Shown piece by piece: positions 48,661 to 58,112 of a DNA stretch of 64,000 nt (its first letter is position 1; every line of letters begins with the position of its first letter). This DNA comes from Hirundichthys speculiger. Its lineage: Eukaryota; Chordata; Actinopteri; Beloniformes; Exocoetidae. The stretch spans positions 2,852,001 to 2,916,000 of the forward strand of contig JAGFBZ010000290.1 in the NCBI GenBank assembly GCA_018398805.1, given 5' to 3'. The position numbers and the translations under genes are program-made. The notes under the pieces were generated by a model. It was not told where the DNA came from. It ran no database searches and saw nothing but the letters and a program-made list of their open reading frames with translations.

Positions 48661-50002
48661 AGATGTGGTTTCCTGCTTCACCTCCACTTAACCATCTCAA
48701 AAATTAATTCTTCCTCTCTCTTTTTTTAAAGTGCACTGTGTTCACAGGTAGATGTACCTGTGGACATGGCAAAGATGCACCTCCTCATATGGTTTTCCCT
48801 GGGCTGGAATTTATGCTAATTAATGAATACTGGAGTGCGCAGCCAGTTTGTGATCACTGGTAATCATGAACACATGTTTTTACTCCAAGATTTATCCTAG
48901 TTTTCTTTTTGTTTGTTCGTTTCTTTTAATTAAGATGTGATTTATATGTAAATCTACTTCCAGATTTACAAAAAATGCATGAAAGAGGGCCAGTATGTCA
49001 CATATTTCCATGTCAGATTCTATTTTTTTTTTCTACATACATACATACATTCATACATGCCCTTACCACAGCTCATTGCTTCCTTATTGAAGACCTGCAA
49101 CCAGTTCATTTTTCATCACTGGGTGAGCTTGGCTGAAGTAAGATAAATTCTGTCAGAAACAAAACATAAAAAACAAAACAAAATGAGGCCTTTAATTTTC
49201 CATATTTATTATAATTGATGAAATAATGGGCTTACAAAGTGAAGGCTATTTATAAACCCACATTTCATTTCTTTATCAACTCCATGTCACAGTCATGTTA
49301 TCCCCTTAATCTTATTGTAGCTGACATGTTCTGTATGAAGCTAAATGAAAAAAATAAAAAAAACTATAATCCCATCTTAAAGCACATCTTAATGAAGACA
49401 CAGCTACCAGACATACCAGTACAGTGAAGCACACATACTGTACGCACAGCAACACACAAGCACACAGCATTCACCCCCGTTAACTCATTCAGTCATTCTT
49501 CATGTGATGATGACTCAATAAGAGCCAACTCCCTCTGCACACACAAATATATGCTTGCAGAGTAACAGCGAAGCAGCACATTTATCTCTGGGTCTTCATT
49601 ATTGCTGATACTGTGCCATGCACTGCTTTATATTTAATAATGATGAATATTGCGGAGTCCTCATAACTGTGTTGGGGCATGGGGCATACATCAACAGAAA
49701 AAGTGTGTATATATAGCAAGTTTATAGTCATCCCGTCAGTTAAGTTCCACTTACATGATTAATGCCCTAAATTTAAAGGCTCATTTGATTTGAACCCCAT
49801 TTTAATACTTACTCAGTGACATACAAAGCATCTGTACTATTTTTAAACATTCTAAAACAAGAAAAAAAAAAAAAGCTTTTATAATATAGGCACACTTTGT
49901 CCCTGGAGATGCACATGTCCCTGACTCTTTGTCGCAGAAAGTTAATGTGGCAAAGTAAATCCAATATTTGAGTCGTTTATTCTTGCAGCTGAATATGAGA
50001 AC
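48661..50002. other. No gene recognised
   Basis: AT-rich sequence with CATA repeats near 49037-49060 and an A run at 49862-49874. Short ORFs only. Confidence 0.5.
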
Positions 50003-50006
50003 TTAA

Positions 50007-51036
50007 AGGTATGGTGGGAGATCTTTGAAAAAACTGGTTCCAGCAATCCAACTCAAGTGAGATTTTGAAAATATACACTCCCTCCCTCCTCCCAAAGGCT
50101 CTGCTTCCTCCTCTCCAGCCCGCCCCTCGAAACCACACCTTCACACGATTCACGACTACATGAAAGCGCACGCTGTCTCGAGCGGTCACAGAAGTTCAAG
50201 AGCATTCCCGAGCACTGGCTGGCTAACTTCAAGCCATGGCGTCTTCTCCGTCAAGGATAACAACAGCCTACCTAACGGTGTCACACATAGTACTGTAGCC
50301 TAGTTGACAGAGTTGGTAGCTTAGTGAAACATGCTGGAATATGTTCGTCATGTCACTCACTGGACAATAATTTTGTCATCATCTTTCATTTTCTCACTGA
50401 CTGGGTGAACAGGCCTACAATACCCGTAACCGATCAGTATGTTGAAATATTATATAATCAGAACGGCATCATCTTACCTATCCAGTAGAAACTGAGCCAC
50501 CTTGCCATCGGTCTGGAGCCCCTTTTCATTTTTTAGCTGGCACCAGCGCTGGAAAGCCGTACCGATGACCACTCTTGTTCTGTTTTGTTCTTCAGTTAGC
50601 TTCAGCATGGCTGTTGATATTTCAACAGTTTTCCCTTTGATTTTGCTTCTTCTCTGCCATTGTTGCAACGAAATGATCTGTACGAGCCAACTTGATTTCT
50701 GGCTTTCAAATAGCAACGCTGTGTCCGCTCACCTGATTGCCAGAGCTGTGGGAGGTCCTCGAGTAACGAAACTGTGAACGCGCAAGATGGGGGGTAGGGG
50801 TGGGTGGAAGTGCATTGATATTTGATGCACGTATTAGGCAGCCAATAAATGTAAAGATGATCAGTACATTCATTGGTCAGAGTTTTCCTCTGATTACAAC
50901 CTCTAGACCGGACCAAAACATTTCATTTTTTTTTTCTTTTGCAAACATTCTATTTCAGTGGGTGCAATGGGAATGTGAAAAGGTTTTCAGGCAATATTGT
51001 AAAAAATGCGGCAAAAAAAGATCTGCCACCATACCT
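50007..51036 (-). mobile_element. TTAA-flanked DNA transposon, Kolobok-like
   Basis: The ends AGGTATGGTGGGAGATCTTT (50007) and AAAGATCTGCCACCATACCT (ending 51036) are inverted copies with one mismatch in 20. TTAA flanks both sides (50003-50006 and 51037-51040). TTAA targets with termini starting AGG are known for the Kolobok superfamily; piggyBac also uses TTAA but has CC-type ends. The element is 1,030 bp and carries a short coding fragment (50474-50716). The GC-rich left half (50085-50260) may have held the promoter and first exon. Confidence 0.75.
50474..50716 (-). pseudogene. Transposon-borne coding fragment (RTRVxIGxAFxRW motif)
   Basis: An 80-codon frame with EISTAMLKLTEEQNRTRVVI, then GTAFQRWCQLKNEKGLQTDG and KVAQFLLDR. 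A motif of this type (R-V-x-I-G-x-A-F-x-R-W, then GLKTD and FLLD) recurs in many fish repeat-encoded proteins as I recall, so it is probably a piece of the protein that belongs to this TTAA-flanked family. It is followed by GTAAGATGATG on the minus strand, a possible splice donor. The catalytic part is missing. Confidence 0.45.
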
Positions 51037-51040
51037 TTAA

Positions 51041-51638
51041 GTCTAAACTGTAAAACATTTTTTAAACTGTGAATAAATCATCCATTAAAAAAAGAATTAA
51101 TTAAAAATAATCTGAATTTCATTTCAAGAAAGATTTTTTTTTTTTTTGCTTGGTAGCATTCTGAACTAACTTGCCTTTATTTATTTTATTTTATTTTTTT
51201 ACATCATAGCATATGAAAGGGAGTATATTTGGGGGAAAAAGTTTCTGGGTTTTTTTGAAACAGAAAAAAGCCCAAGGAAAGCAAAAAGTGCTTGACATTA
51301 AAACTTATTGGATAATGTGTGTCTCTGTCATATGTGTAGGCAATATATAGGCCAAAACCATCATTTGTCATTGTAGCAATGTCACTTTGCTTTTCACATT
51401 CATACTTACATCAAAGGCAGTGGAGACTCTGGACAAAGAAGACCCATGTTTTGAAAGAAGTGTAAAAGAAGACATGTTAAACATGAATAACCAACATTGA
51501 AATAAAAGGGCAGGACTCAGATTTTATCTATCAAACACCTGCAATGCAACTTTTAACCTCCTGTTTAGTTGGTTTCAGAACCATTCACATCTTATTTCAT
51601 ATGATCAAAACTAAGTAAACCACTGTCAGTGACCAAAG
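51041..51638. other. No gene recognised
   Basis: AT-rich filler between two DNA transposons, with T runs at 51137-51148 and TTTTA repeats at about 51178-51200. Confidence 0.55.
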
Positions 51639-51640
51639 TA

Positions 51641-52103
51641 CAGTGATCCCTTAGTTTTCGCGGTTAATGGGGACCGGCGCCCCCCCCACGACAATCAAAA
51701 TCCGCGAACTGGAGCCGGAGCCCCCCAGAGCCTAAATAATGTGTTTAAAATATGTTTAAACACGGCAAAAAAGTAACGAGACACTGCAGTGACACAAGAC
51801 AAAGGCTAAACTGTTGTCTTTCTGTTTCTCTCACAGCCTCTGGTCTCCGAACTGTAGTAAATGCGTCTCGGCCAATCAGCACACAGATTCTAGAGTGCTG
51901 GGCCGGCTGCGTTTTTTTGTTGCTTACAGGAGGCTGTGAGTCATTGTTTGATGTTTCGCTGGCAGCTGTGGCCTCTTGTCTGCTGTGGGTGGATTTTCGA
52001 GAATTTCAGCTATTATTTCTTGATTTTTTTTATTATAATATATTTCTGAAAAAAAAAACAAAAAAATGCGGTACTCAAACCGCGAAGTGGCAAGGGATCA
52101 CTG
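51641..52103. mobile_element. pogo/Tigger-like MITE, 463 bp
   Basis: Left end CAGTGATCCCTTAGTTTTCG, then CGG; right end CCGCGAAGTGGCAAGGGATC, then ACTG. Flanked by TA on both sides (51639-51640, 52104-52105). The CAGTG-TCCCT-CGCGG pattern is typical of Tigger/pogo termini. The frame at 51752-52150 runs through the whole element and past its end and has no transposase motif. Confidence 0.85.
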
Positions 52104-52105
52104 TA

Positions 52106-54214
52106 AATGATTTACCAAAGACTTCAGCAGCTTATATGGGTCACAATTAGGGTCCGGCCATGCAGTCTCCTGGTCAGCTTGAGGCTACAAATGCACATGG
52201 TTAGGTCTAGGAATCAGATCTACTTAGTCAAATGAGGGGGAAAAAAAAGTAATGTTTTTGGTTTAAACATGAAGTTAAAATAATTTCACGAACACCCTTC
52301 TGGAAGATGTCCTAATGATATCAGGAGGAGACTTCACATGCATTTTTACACATTTATGCAATGTTAATATAACCCATAGTCTTACATTAGAAACAAAATA
52401 CATGTCACATGTTCTCCAGCTGTGGTGACTTTTGTGAAATAGATGTTTTCATGACCCCATGAAGAAACATTTCTAACTGTCCAATAAACAGTGTACCATG
52501 TGCAAAATGTTGCCATTTTATTTTTATTATTTCAAATCCTCATCTCCAGATATTGCCCTTCTGTACATCCCAAATCTTGCCATTTAAATGAAAGTGCTAA
52601 ATCATCATAGAAACATGTGAGTCTAAATAATACTCTTACTTTTTGGCATTGGTTTAAATCGCTGTCAAGTAAGAAAGCCATAAGCTCAGTCTTTTTGCAA
52701 ACGGCATTTAATTAGCTCTTGCATAAATTGATTCCTGATCTTGGGACACTACTTTCTCAATAAAGCAGTATCTACTGTTAATTAAGCCAGCATGAGGGAA
52801 ATACAATATGTCAGTATAAATATATATGTATAAAAAAAAATATGCAAACAGAAAAATGCTGTCCTAAGCCATCCTTATCCAGACAGAATAATTAAAAACA
52901 TTTCAGTTTGACAGTTTTCTGCCCCTTTTCTGCAACTCCTTATCCCCTTTTTTGTCCAAATCTTTCTCAGTGTGCAAACTAACACAATTAGCCTGGGTCC
53001 AGAGGGTGGTAGGCTTAGCAGCTGGAAAGATGGAGATACAGACTACAAGTTGAAGGACAGGTTTATCATTGTTTTGCAGTTAGGCATCCTTGAAATGTAA
53101 GAAATGACATAATTACCATCAAGAGTTTTGCATGCATTTTTTAAAGAATATATTTTTCGAGAATATTTTCACTATGTTCTAAGAAGGATTATGTGTCTAA
53201 CATCATACATAGATCAGTGTGCCATCGGTGTACACGGCAGATTGAGAGGTCATTTTTCGCTTTCCAAAAGCATCTATGATCAACCCTCCTTGTCCCTGTT
53301 ATCATGCTTTATCTTTCAGCTCTAAGCACACCAGCCTCTCTGTGAAACAAGCTTCAATGTCCAATAATTTTACATATTCTTAGGTTTAAGTGAAAATACT
53401 TAAAAAAAAAAAAGATACTTCAGAGCAGAGTAGATTCACTATGATCCAACCTATTCTACATTATTTTCTTTCTTGAGGGCTGTCCACTTTAAGATTAATA
53501 AATGTCACAAAAAAAATGTCAGAAATCACCAAGCTGAGCAATGATTCTGTAAACAGTGACACCCAGAGACATATATAATTGGATGATGATTAAATTGGAG
53601 TCCACAGAACGCAGAAGGTGCAGTGCTTCGGCTTTGCTCTGAACTCAAGTCCCACAGGTAGGAATTCAGAGTGGAGCGCCGCACCGGCAAGCGCCGCCTG
53701 CTCGGCTGGATTCGTAAGAGATAATAAACTGACCCTGAGGGTTCGTGACTACGTGACTGTTGCATGGGCGTGTGCTTGTTGTATCTCACCATTTCTTGTT
53801 TGTTCTTTAAACAAGAAAAAAGGGAGGAAAAAAAGCAATAACAGAGTTATTGCGATTTAAAAACACATTTAAAACACAGCGCTGTCAAATAAAAATGTGT
53901 TTTTCAAATTATAGACTAGCTCTTTCCTCATGCGTGGTTCAAACTTTGAAGTCAGCTTAAAAAACTGCCTTTTACTATGTAAGATTCAAAACTCACAGTA
54001 GTGAGCCGAAGCGACATCTCTCGCTAGATCAGAGGCAGTGTGGCACCCCAGTAAAACCACATTTAAGCAGAAATATGAGTGATTGTGTTTTTTTGTTTTT
54101 TTTTCCTGGGGGGGTGAAAATATTCATCAGAATGTTGCACTGTCAACAAAAGAAGATTTGTCTGAGCAGTTGGTGTGGAATTTTGGGTCATTGTTCCTCT
54201 ACACAGTGAATTAG
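52106..54214. other. No gene recognised
   Basis: Mostly AT-rich. A GC-rich block at about 53640-53790 and another at about 53990-54050 stand out and may belong to unrecognised DNA transposons, but I see no matching TIR pair. T-rich stretch at 54090-54108. Confidence 0.45.
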
Positions 54215-54215
54215 G

Positions 54216-54962
54216 GTGAATTCCAATTGCTCCTTTAACCTTCAATCTCAACCCTCGCCCTTAACCCTCAATTTTTGACCCTCAATCTTAACTCTTGAAA
54301 GTAAGTTTAAGGGCTATCTTGTGACTTAGAAATGGGACACCCCTCGAGTGCAGTAACGTCTTCAGACTGAAATGTATCAGAGCCCATGTTGTCTCTGTAT
54401 TTCCTGAAATGACACAGGGATAACATTTAAAAGAGCGCTTTATATTCTCCAAATAATATTAGCAAATAACACAATAGAGGATACATTATTCAGTCCTCCG
54501 TCGCTACACAACAAGGTATACAAGTAACGGTGACCGCGGGCCCGGCAGCACCCTTGGAAGTAAGGGCGACCCAGAAGGCATTGCGTATTTTCGCCGAAAC
54601 GTCTTCGAAAAGGATGGCGCCGAAAAATACGAGCTTCAAATGTAAGTATTTTTGTAGTTAATAAAGATATAAATGTTACAAAACTATCTTATTGTCCTCG
54701 TAATATATGTTTATATTATCTTATTCTATTGCTACGTTTTCTTCTAATTCTTTTTCATCGTTGTCGTTTTCTTGACAGACTGGATATAGCTTTGGCGTAT
54801 GGCAGCCCCCCACAGTCTAAAGACGTAACTGCACTCAAGGGGTGTCCCATTTCACAAGATAACCCTTACACTTACTTTTGAGGGCCGAGATTGAGGGCCA
54901 AAGACTGAGGGTTAAGGGCGAAGGTTGAGATTGAGGGTTAAGGGAGGAATTTGTGACATAGG
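54216..54962. mobile_element. Long-TIR DNA element with mini-gene core
   Basis: Terminal inverted repeats of about 150 bp: 54216-54369 and 54813-54962. Both contain repeated AACCCTCAATCTTAA-type words, a shared GAAAGTAAGT/ACTTACTTTTGA block, ATGGGACACCCCT and CGTCTTCAGACTG (left) against CAGTCTAAAGACG (right). The core (54370-54812) is CpG-rich on its left and holds an ATG exon, an intron and an acceptor (see next entry). No transposase. Target duplication not determined because the outer ends are fuzzy. Confidence 0.7.
54614..54791 (+). CDS. Two-exon mini-ORF inside the long-TIR element
   Basis: ATG at 54614 (AAGGATGGCGCC) reads MAPKNTSFK and meets GTAAGT at 54642. 138 nt later a pyrimidine-rich tract, TCGTTTTCTTGACAG, ends at 54779. 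Joining gives only three more codons (YWI) before TAG at 54789-54791. It is preceded by a CpG-rich stretch (54520-54610). This looks like the 5' end of a once larger gene, most simply the transposase gene of the parent element or a captured host first exon, with the rest deleted. It is too short to claim a protein. Confidence 0.3.
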
Positions 54963-55176
54963 GAAATCTTAAATAATTTTGCAAATCTGCAAAAACTATC
55001 AAGTACCAAGCTATCGATACATTGAAAATTGACAAATTAACTCATATGGAACTCTCAATGAATTGTAGAGCACAAAAAATATTTCTCTAATATAAAAAAA
55101 AGAAAAAAATCATCTCTCTAACTGCACAATAAATACTGAAAACTGCAAAGTGTAAGTAATGAACACTTAACACCAC

Positions 55177-55609
55177 CTTCACAGAGCAGTTGTCCATGTG
55201 CAGCACAGCATCCAAAGGGGCTCCTGAATGTATTCATTTGCCAATAAAAAGCAGGATTCTGTGCGAGCTGCTGCCATGAGTCTCACAATGTTAGGATGTG
55301 AAAGTCTTCTGATAAATTAGGAGAGACTATAGTTCAGTGTTTCATTCTTGTGAAATTACAGTCAAACAACTTGTCATTACCCACATTTTGAATCAAATAA
55401 ATATATATTAAACTAGGTTCTCACAGGGACATGTTGATTTCATGTTGGATATCCTTGTCCTCATGTCCTCCTGATCCAAACACCACTTTCTTAACTGCTG
55501 CTTAGTTACCCTGGAAAGGACCTCCATAAACTTTCCCAAATGTTATTTCCCCAAGACGGTTGTCTTCACTGAACTTAATTAGAGACTTGTCCACATAGGG
55601 AACATGTGG
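55177..55609 (-). pseudogene. Protein-kinase N-lobe fragment, two exons, broken
   Basis: Minus strand. The first exon (about 55609-55425) reads VDKSLIKFSEDNRL, then a glycine-loop-like LGEITFGKVYGG, then AAVKKV, the strand with the ATP-binding lysine, and HEIN with the helix-C glutamate. It ends at CT|GTGAGA. The second exon starts after CAG at 55308 and continues in phase as RLSHPNIVRLMAAARTESCF, then LLANEYI (hinge), to a possible donor at 55177. Damage: an in-frame TAA at 55502-55504 between the glycine loop and the lysine, Ile where the second loop glycine is expected, and a one-base frameshift near 55225. The catalytic loop and activation segment are not found downstream, where the long-TIR element lies. 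It probably is the 3' part of the gene at 55877-57890. Confidence 0.75.
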
Positions 55610-55645
55610 CAGATACACTTGAGGATGAAAGCACAAATGCAAATT

Positions 55646-55735
55646 CTTAAACATCTGCTGATGGGACTATGCTGTTTTTTTGAGCAGAGGATGAGGCATC
55701 ATAAGACACACTGTTTGGATCAGGATAGCCATTTG
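55646..55735 (-). pseudogene. Possible additional exon of the kinase-linked gene
   Basis: After TTTGATCTTACAG (acceptor ending 55736) the minus strand reads, in the phase predicted from the exon ending at 55877, SNGYPDPNSVSYDASSSAQK and a short tail, then TAA (55647). The Ser/Asp-rich composition resembles the preceding exon. No good donor is seen, and the joining to the kinase exon is unclear. Confidence 0.35.
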
Positions 55736-55876
55736 CTGTAAGATCAAATATGACAAATAATACCCTCTCGTGAATCCTAAAATAAGCCCAAGGTTGGGAT
55801 GATGATTTTACCACAACATCACTCAGGGATAAGTAATATGTGTCCAGTAACAATTCTGATCAGAACCATTACTTAC

Positions 55877-57890
55877 ATGATGGTACAGAGGGATTCACAG
55901 ATGATGATCCAAAAAAACCTTGACATCTCCATAGTTTTTGGAACATAGTGACATCCCCTCACTTTCCTGTACTGAATCTACATTTGCTCTGACCCTTTGA
56001 GGCACAACTCCCCCTGTCCTGGCAAATGACTCTAAACTACCATCCTGGCATTTGCTTTGCCTTGACGCTCTCCCTGAGTTGGATGTGTCAGGGTAGAAAT
56101 CCTACAAACATAAGTGGTGAAAATTTGAATATTTTATGGTTTACATTGTGCTCTAGCCCACCATAATGCTGATAAGACTGAGAAAAAGGTTGTTTCACAT
56201 TTTACCTGGTCTGCAATACTCCCACAACTCCCATCCTCATCTGTTTCAAGGGGGGATTCATCTTAAAAGGAAAAAAAAGAAAAACATAGATTAGCTTTGT
56301 AGTTAAGCACAACCACGCACAAGTTACCGAAGCTGGCAAAAGTTGAAAAAGTAACCACATGACCACAGAAATGTCCTTCCACTGAGTAATGGCAGACATA
56401 TTTGTACACACCTAAAGCTTTGCTTTGTTCATCCATTATAATGACATCTAAAGAAGAAATTGTCCAATATATATGGTCTTTTTCCACACATCACTGATAT
56501 CTGCCACAGTACTGTGCTCTTTTTCAAAGTCCTCTTGACTCCACGTTGTACCATCAGAGTGGCCAAGAGTGAACTCCCACCCCTCAGTGATGTCAGGCCA
56601 GAACGCGTTCTTTCCTATCTTTAGCATCTTTTTGTACGTCTCCTTTCCTTCTAAAAGTATGCAAGGTGGGACTTCATCAAGAATAATTTTTTGGTATCGT
56701 CCAGACTTTTTTAATGTTCTAGGCTTCCACTCCATGGGAGCCATTTTTATCTGACCAGCAAGGGGAAAAAAAAAACATAACAAAATCATTATCAAAAGAA
56801 ACCAAGGGTCATACAGGGACATTTTTCCCATCTGTAGAATGTGATAACATGGATTATTTTCTAAGTTTACAAACCTTATGTAATGATTTCCTGTGTCCAC
56901 TGAGTGGATGCTGTGTTTTTTTTTTAATTTGGGATGTAGCTTTTCTTTGGCTTTGCCAAAAGCCTCTGCTGCACCTGTTTTATAGATAATAATTTGTAGA
57001 CATTTCATTTAGCAACTGCACAAGGCCAGATATCACTTACAGTAAAAGGGGCAAACTTTACAAACAACAGATAGTTTAGTTTTACTTACTTAAAAAGTCT
57101 TTGGGGCCGGCCTCTGCTGCAATATAATACGAAATGACACAAGCTATGAAACAGTTGCTGACAAGCATTGAATTATACTTCAGCAGCTCATATTCTGAAA
57201 CCATAAAAAATGTGTACTTGAGACATTGTTGACATAGAAATTTTCACTTCTTTATGTTAAATGCAATACCTAGCTACGATGAAGGTTTCCTGTTCTCTAT
57301 CAAACTTACCAGTTTTCTCCATCAGTAATTTCTTCACTTTAACATCAAAGCCTTTATGAGTAAGCTCACCTAGAATTTACATTTGAAAAAGTCAAATTAC
57401 AGGTTTCTAAATATTTACATATTGTACATATATAATGTACATATGGTCGACCTATAAACTATGAACTTAAAAACTTTTAGAAGCCAATTGTGAAAGACAC
57501 ATATGTATCAGTTACATCCATCCATCCATCCATTTTCTATACCCGTTTCATCCGCAGAAGGGTCACAGGGATCTGCTGGAGCCTATCCCAGTCCGTCTAC
57601 GGGCGAAAGGCAGGGGTACACCCTGGACAGGTTGCCAGTCCATCGCAGGGCCCACATGCAGACAAACGTATCAGTTACAAATAACTTTAAAAAATTAGCA
57701 TAGTTATTTGTGGTTACCGTTTTCGAGATCTTTTTTCAGCGCCTCATAAGCTCTTACTTTATCCATTGCCTGAAAAGACGTAGAGAAGTTGTTTTTCTAA
57801 ACTGCTGCTATTCAAACTAGCTAAAGCTAGCAGTACACACATATTTTAAAACAAAGCTCTAATAAATAATCATAACAAATAACTCACCAT
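55877..57890 (-). CDS. Multi-exon gene of unknown family, 5' part of kinase-linked locus
   Basis: Start ATG at 57890-57888 ends a first exon at GTGAGT. Then follow exons (high to low coordinate) 57769-57718, 57369-57310, 57194-57090, 56974-56871, 56750-56495, 56447-56412, 56261-56206 and 56101-55877. Each is bounded by AG and GT, and phases agree at every junction. Readable pieces include KVRAYEALKKDLENG, ELTHKGFDVKVKKLLMEKT, EYELLKYNSMLVSNCFIACV, EAFGKAKEKLHPKL, APMEWKPRTLKKSGRYQKII, GWEFTLGHSDGTTWSQEDFE and an acidic DESPLETDEDGSC. Two donors are ambiguous: 56871 (GTAAAC) versus 56875 (GTTTGT, which gives a stop), and the weak GTGATG after 56495. The last exon has a TGA (55895-55897) unless a 7-T run is mis-sized or an earlier donor is used. 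I do not recognise the N-terminal domain; one hydrophobic helix (SNCFIACVISYYI) is seen. Confidence 0.6.
56448..56750 (-). other. Largest exon of the locus, with read-through alternative
   Basis: The exon frame starts after TTGCTGGTCAG at 56751 and stays open to TAG at 56448-56450. If the weak donor at 56495 is not used, the protein would end DVWKKTIYIGQFLL, a truncated isoform. The TAG itself belongs to the acceptor of the next exon (TTTCTTCTTTAG), which suggests that the short tail is intron sequence, not coding. Confidence 0.5.
57517..57667 (-). mobile_element. Rex3-type tail insertion with 12-bp target duplication
   Basis: 151 bp starting with (CATC)n, then CCGTTTCATCCGCAGAAGGG, GATCTGCTGGAGCCTATCCC, GGGCGAAAGGCAGGGGTACA and CCCTGGACAGGTTGCCAGTC. 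It is flanked by GTATCAGTTACA at 57505-57516 and 57668-57679. It lies in the intron between exons 57769-57718 and 57369-57310 of the neighbouring gene. The perfect duplication shows insertion by target-primed reverse transcription. Confidence 0.85.
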
Positions 57891-57963
57891 CTTTCCCAAC
57901 ATACATCAGCCATTTGCTTTTGGTGCGTCTCAATTACGTTTTAGCCTGGCGCTGTTGGTTTTG

Positions 57964-57980
57964 TCACGTGAAGATGACGT
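57964..57980. promoter_or_regulatory. CACGTG and TGACGT motifs upstream of the kinase-linked gene
   Basis: TCACGTGA (57964-57971, a palindromic E-box) and TGACGT (57975-57980, a CRE half-site) lie about 75-90 bp upstream of the proposed start ATG (57890). Both are common in vertebrate proximal promoters. The region 57900-57970 is less AT-rich than its neighbours. Motif-only evidence. Confidence 0.35.
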
Positions 57981-58002
57981 ACATGGTGTTCCGCGATTTC
58001 TT

Positions 58003-58112
58003 CTGATACCTGACAGAGGTTTTCCTGAGACCTGACAATGTTTTTTCTGAGACCTGACAGAGTTTTTTCTGATACCTGACAGAGATATTCCTGAGATACG
58101 ATGACTTTTCAT
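58003..58112. repeat. 22-bp minisatellite
   Basis: Four clear 22-bp units starting CTGATACCTGACAGAGGTTT at 58003 (then CTGAGACCTGACAATG.., CTGAGACCTGACAGAG.., CTGATACCTGACAGAG..), followed by one or two degenerate ones. It lies just upstream of the proposed first exon of the kinase-linked gene. ORFs through it (SVRYQKK-type repeats) are artefacts. Confidence 0.9.

Noticed and set aside
51752..52150. 132-codon plus-strand ORF in the Tigger-like MITE
   Set aside because: Runs past the element end, and has no transposase motif.
54240..54300. AACCCTCAA words considered as interstitial telomere repeat
   Set aside because: Not (TTAGGG)n; the words belong to the TIRs and occur inverted at the other end of the element.
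57490..57703. Overlapping ORFs of 64-66 codons
   Set aside because: Lie in the Rex3-type tail insertion and its flanks; repeat-derived.
58003..58112. Regular 22-bp repeats considered as a CRISPR-like array
   Set aside because: Head-to-tail units with no spacers; a minisatellite.
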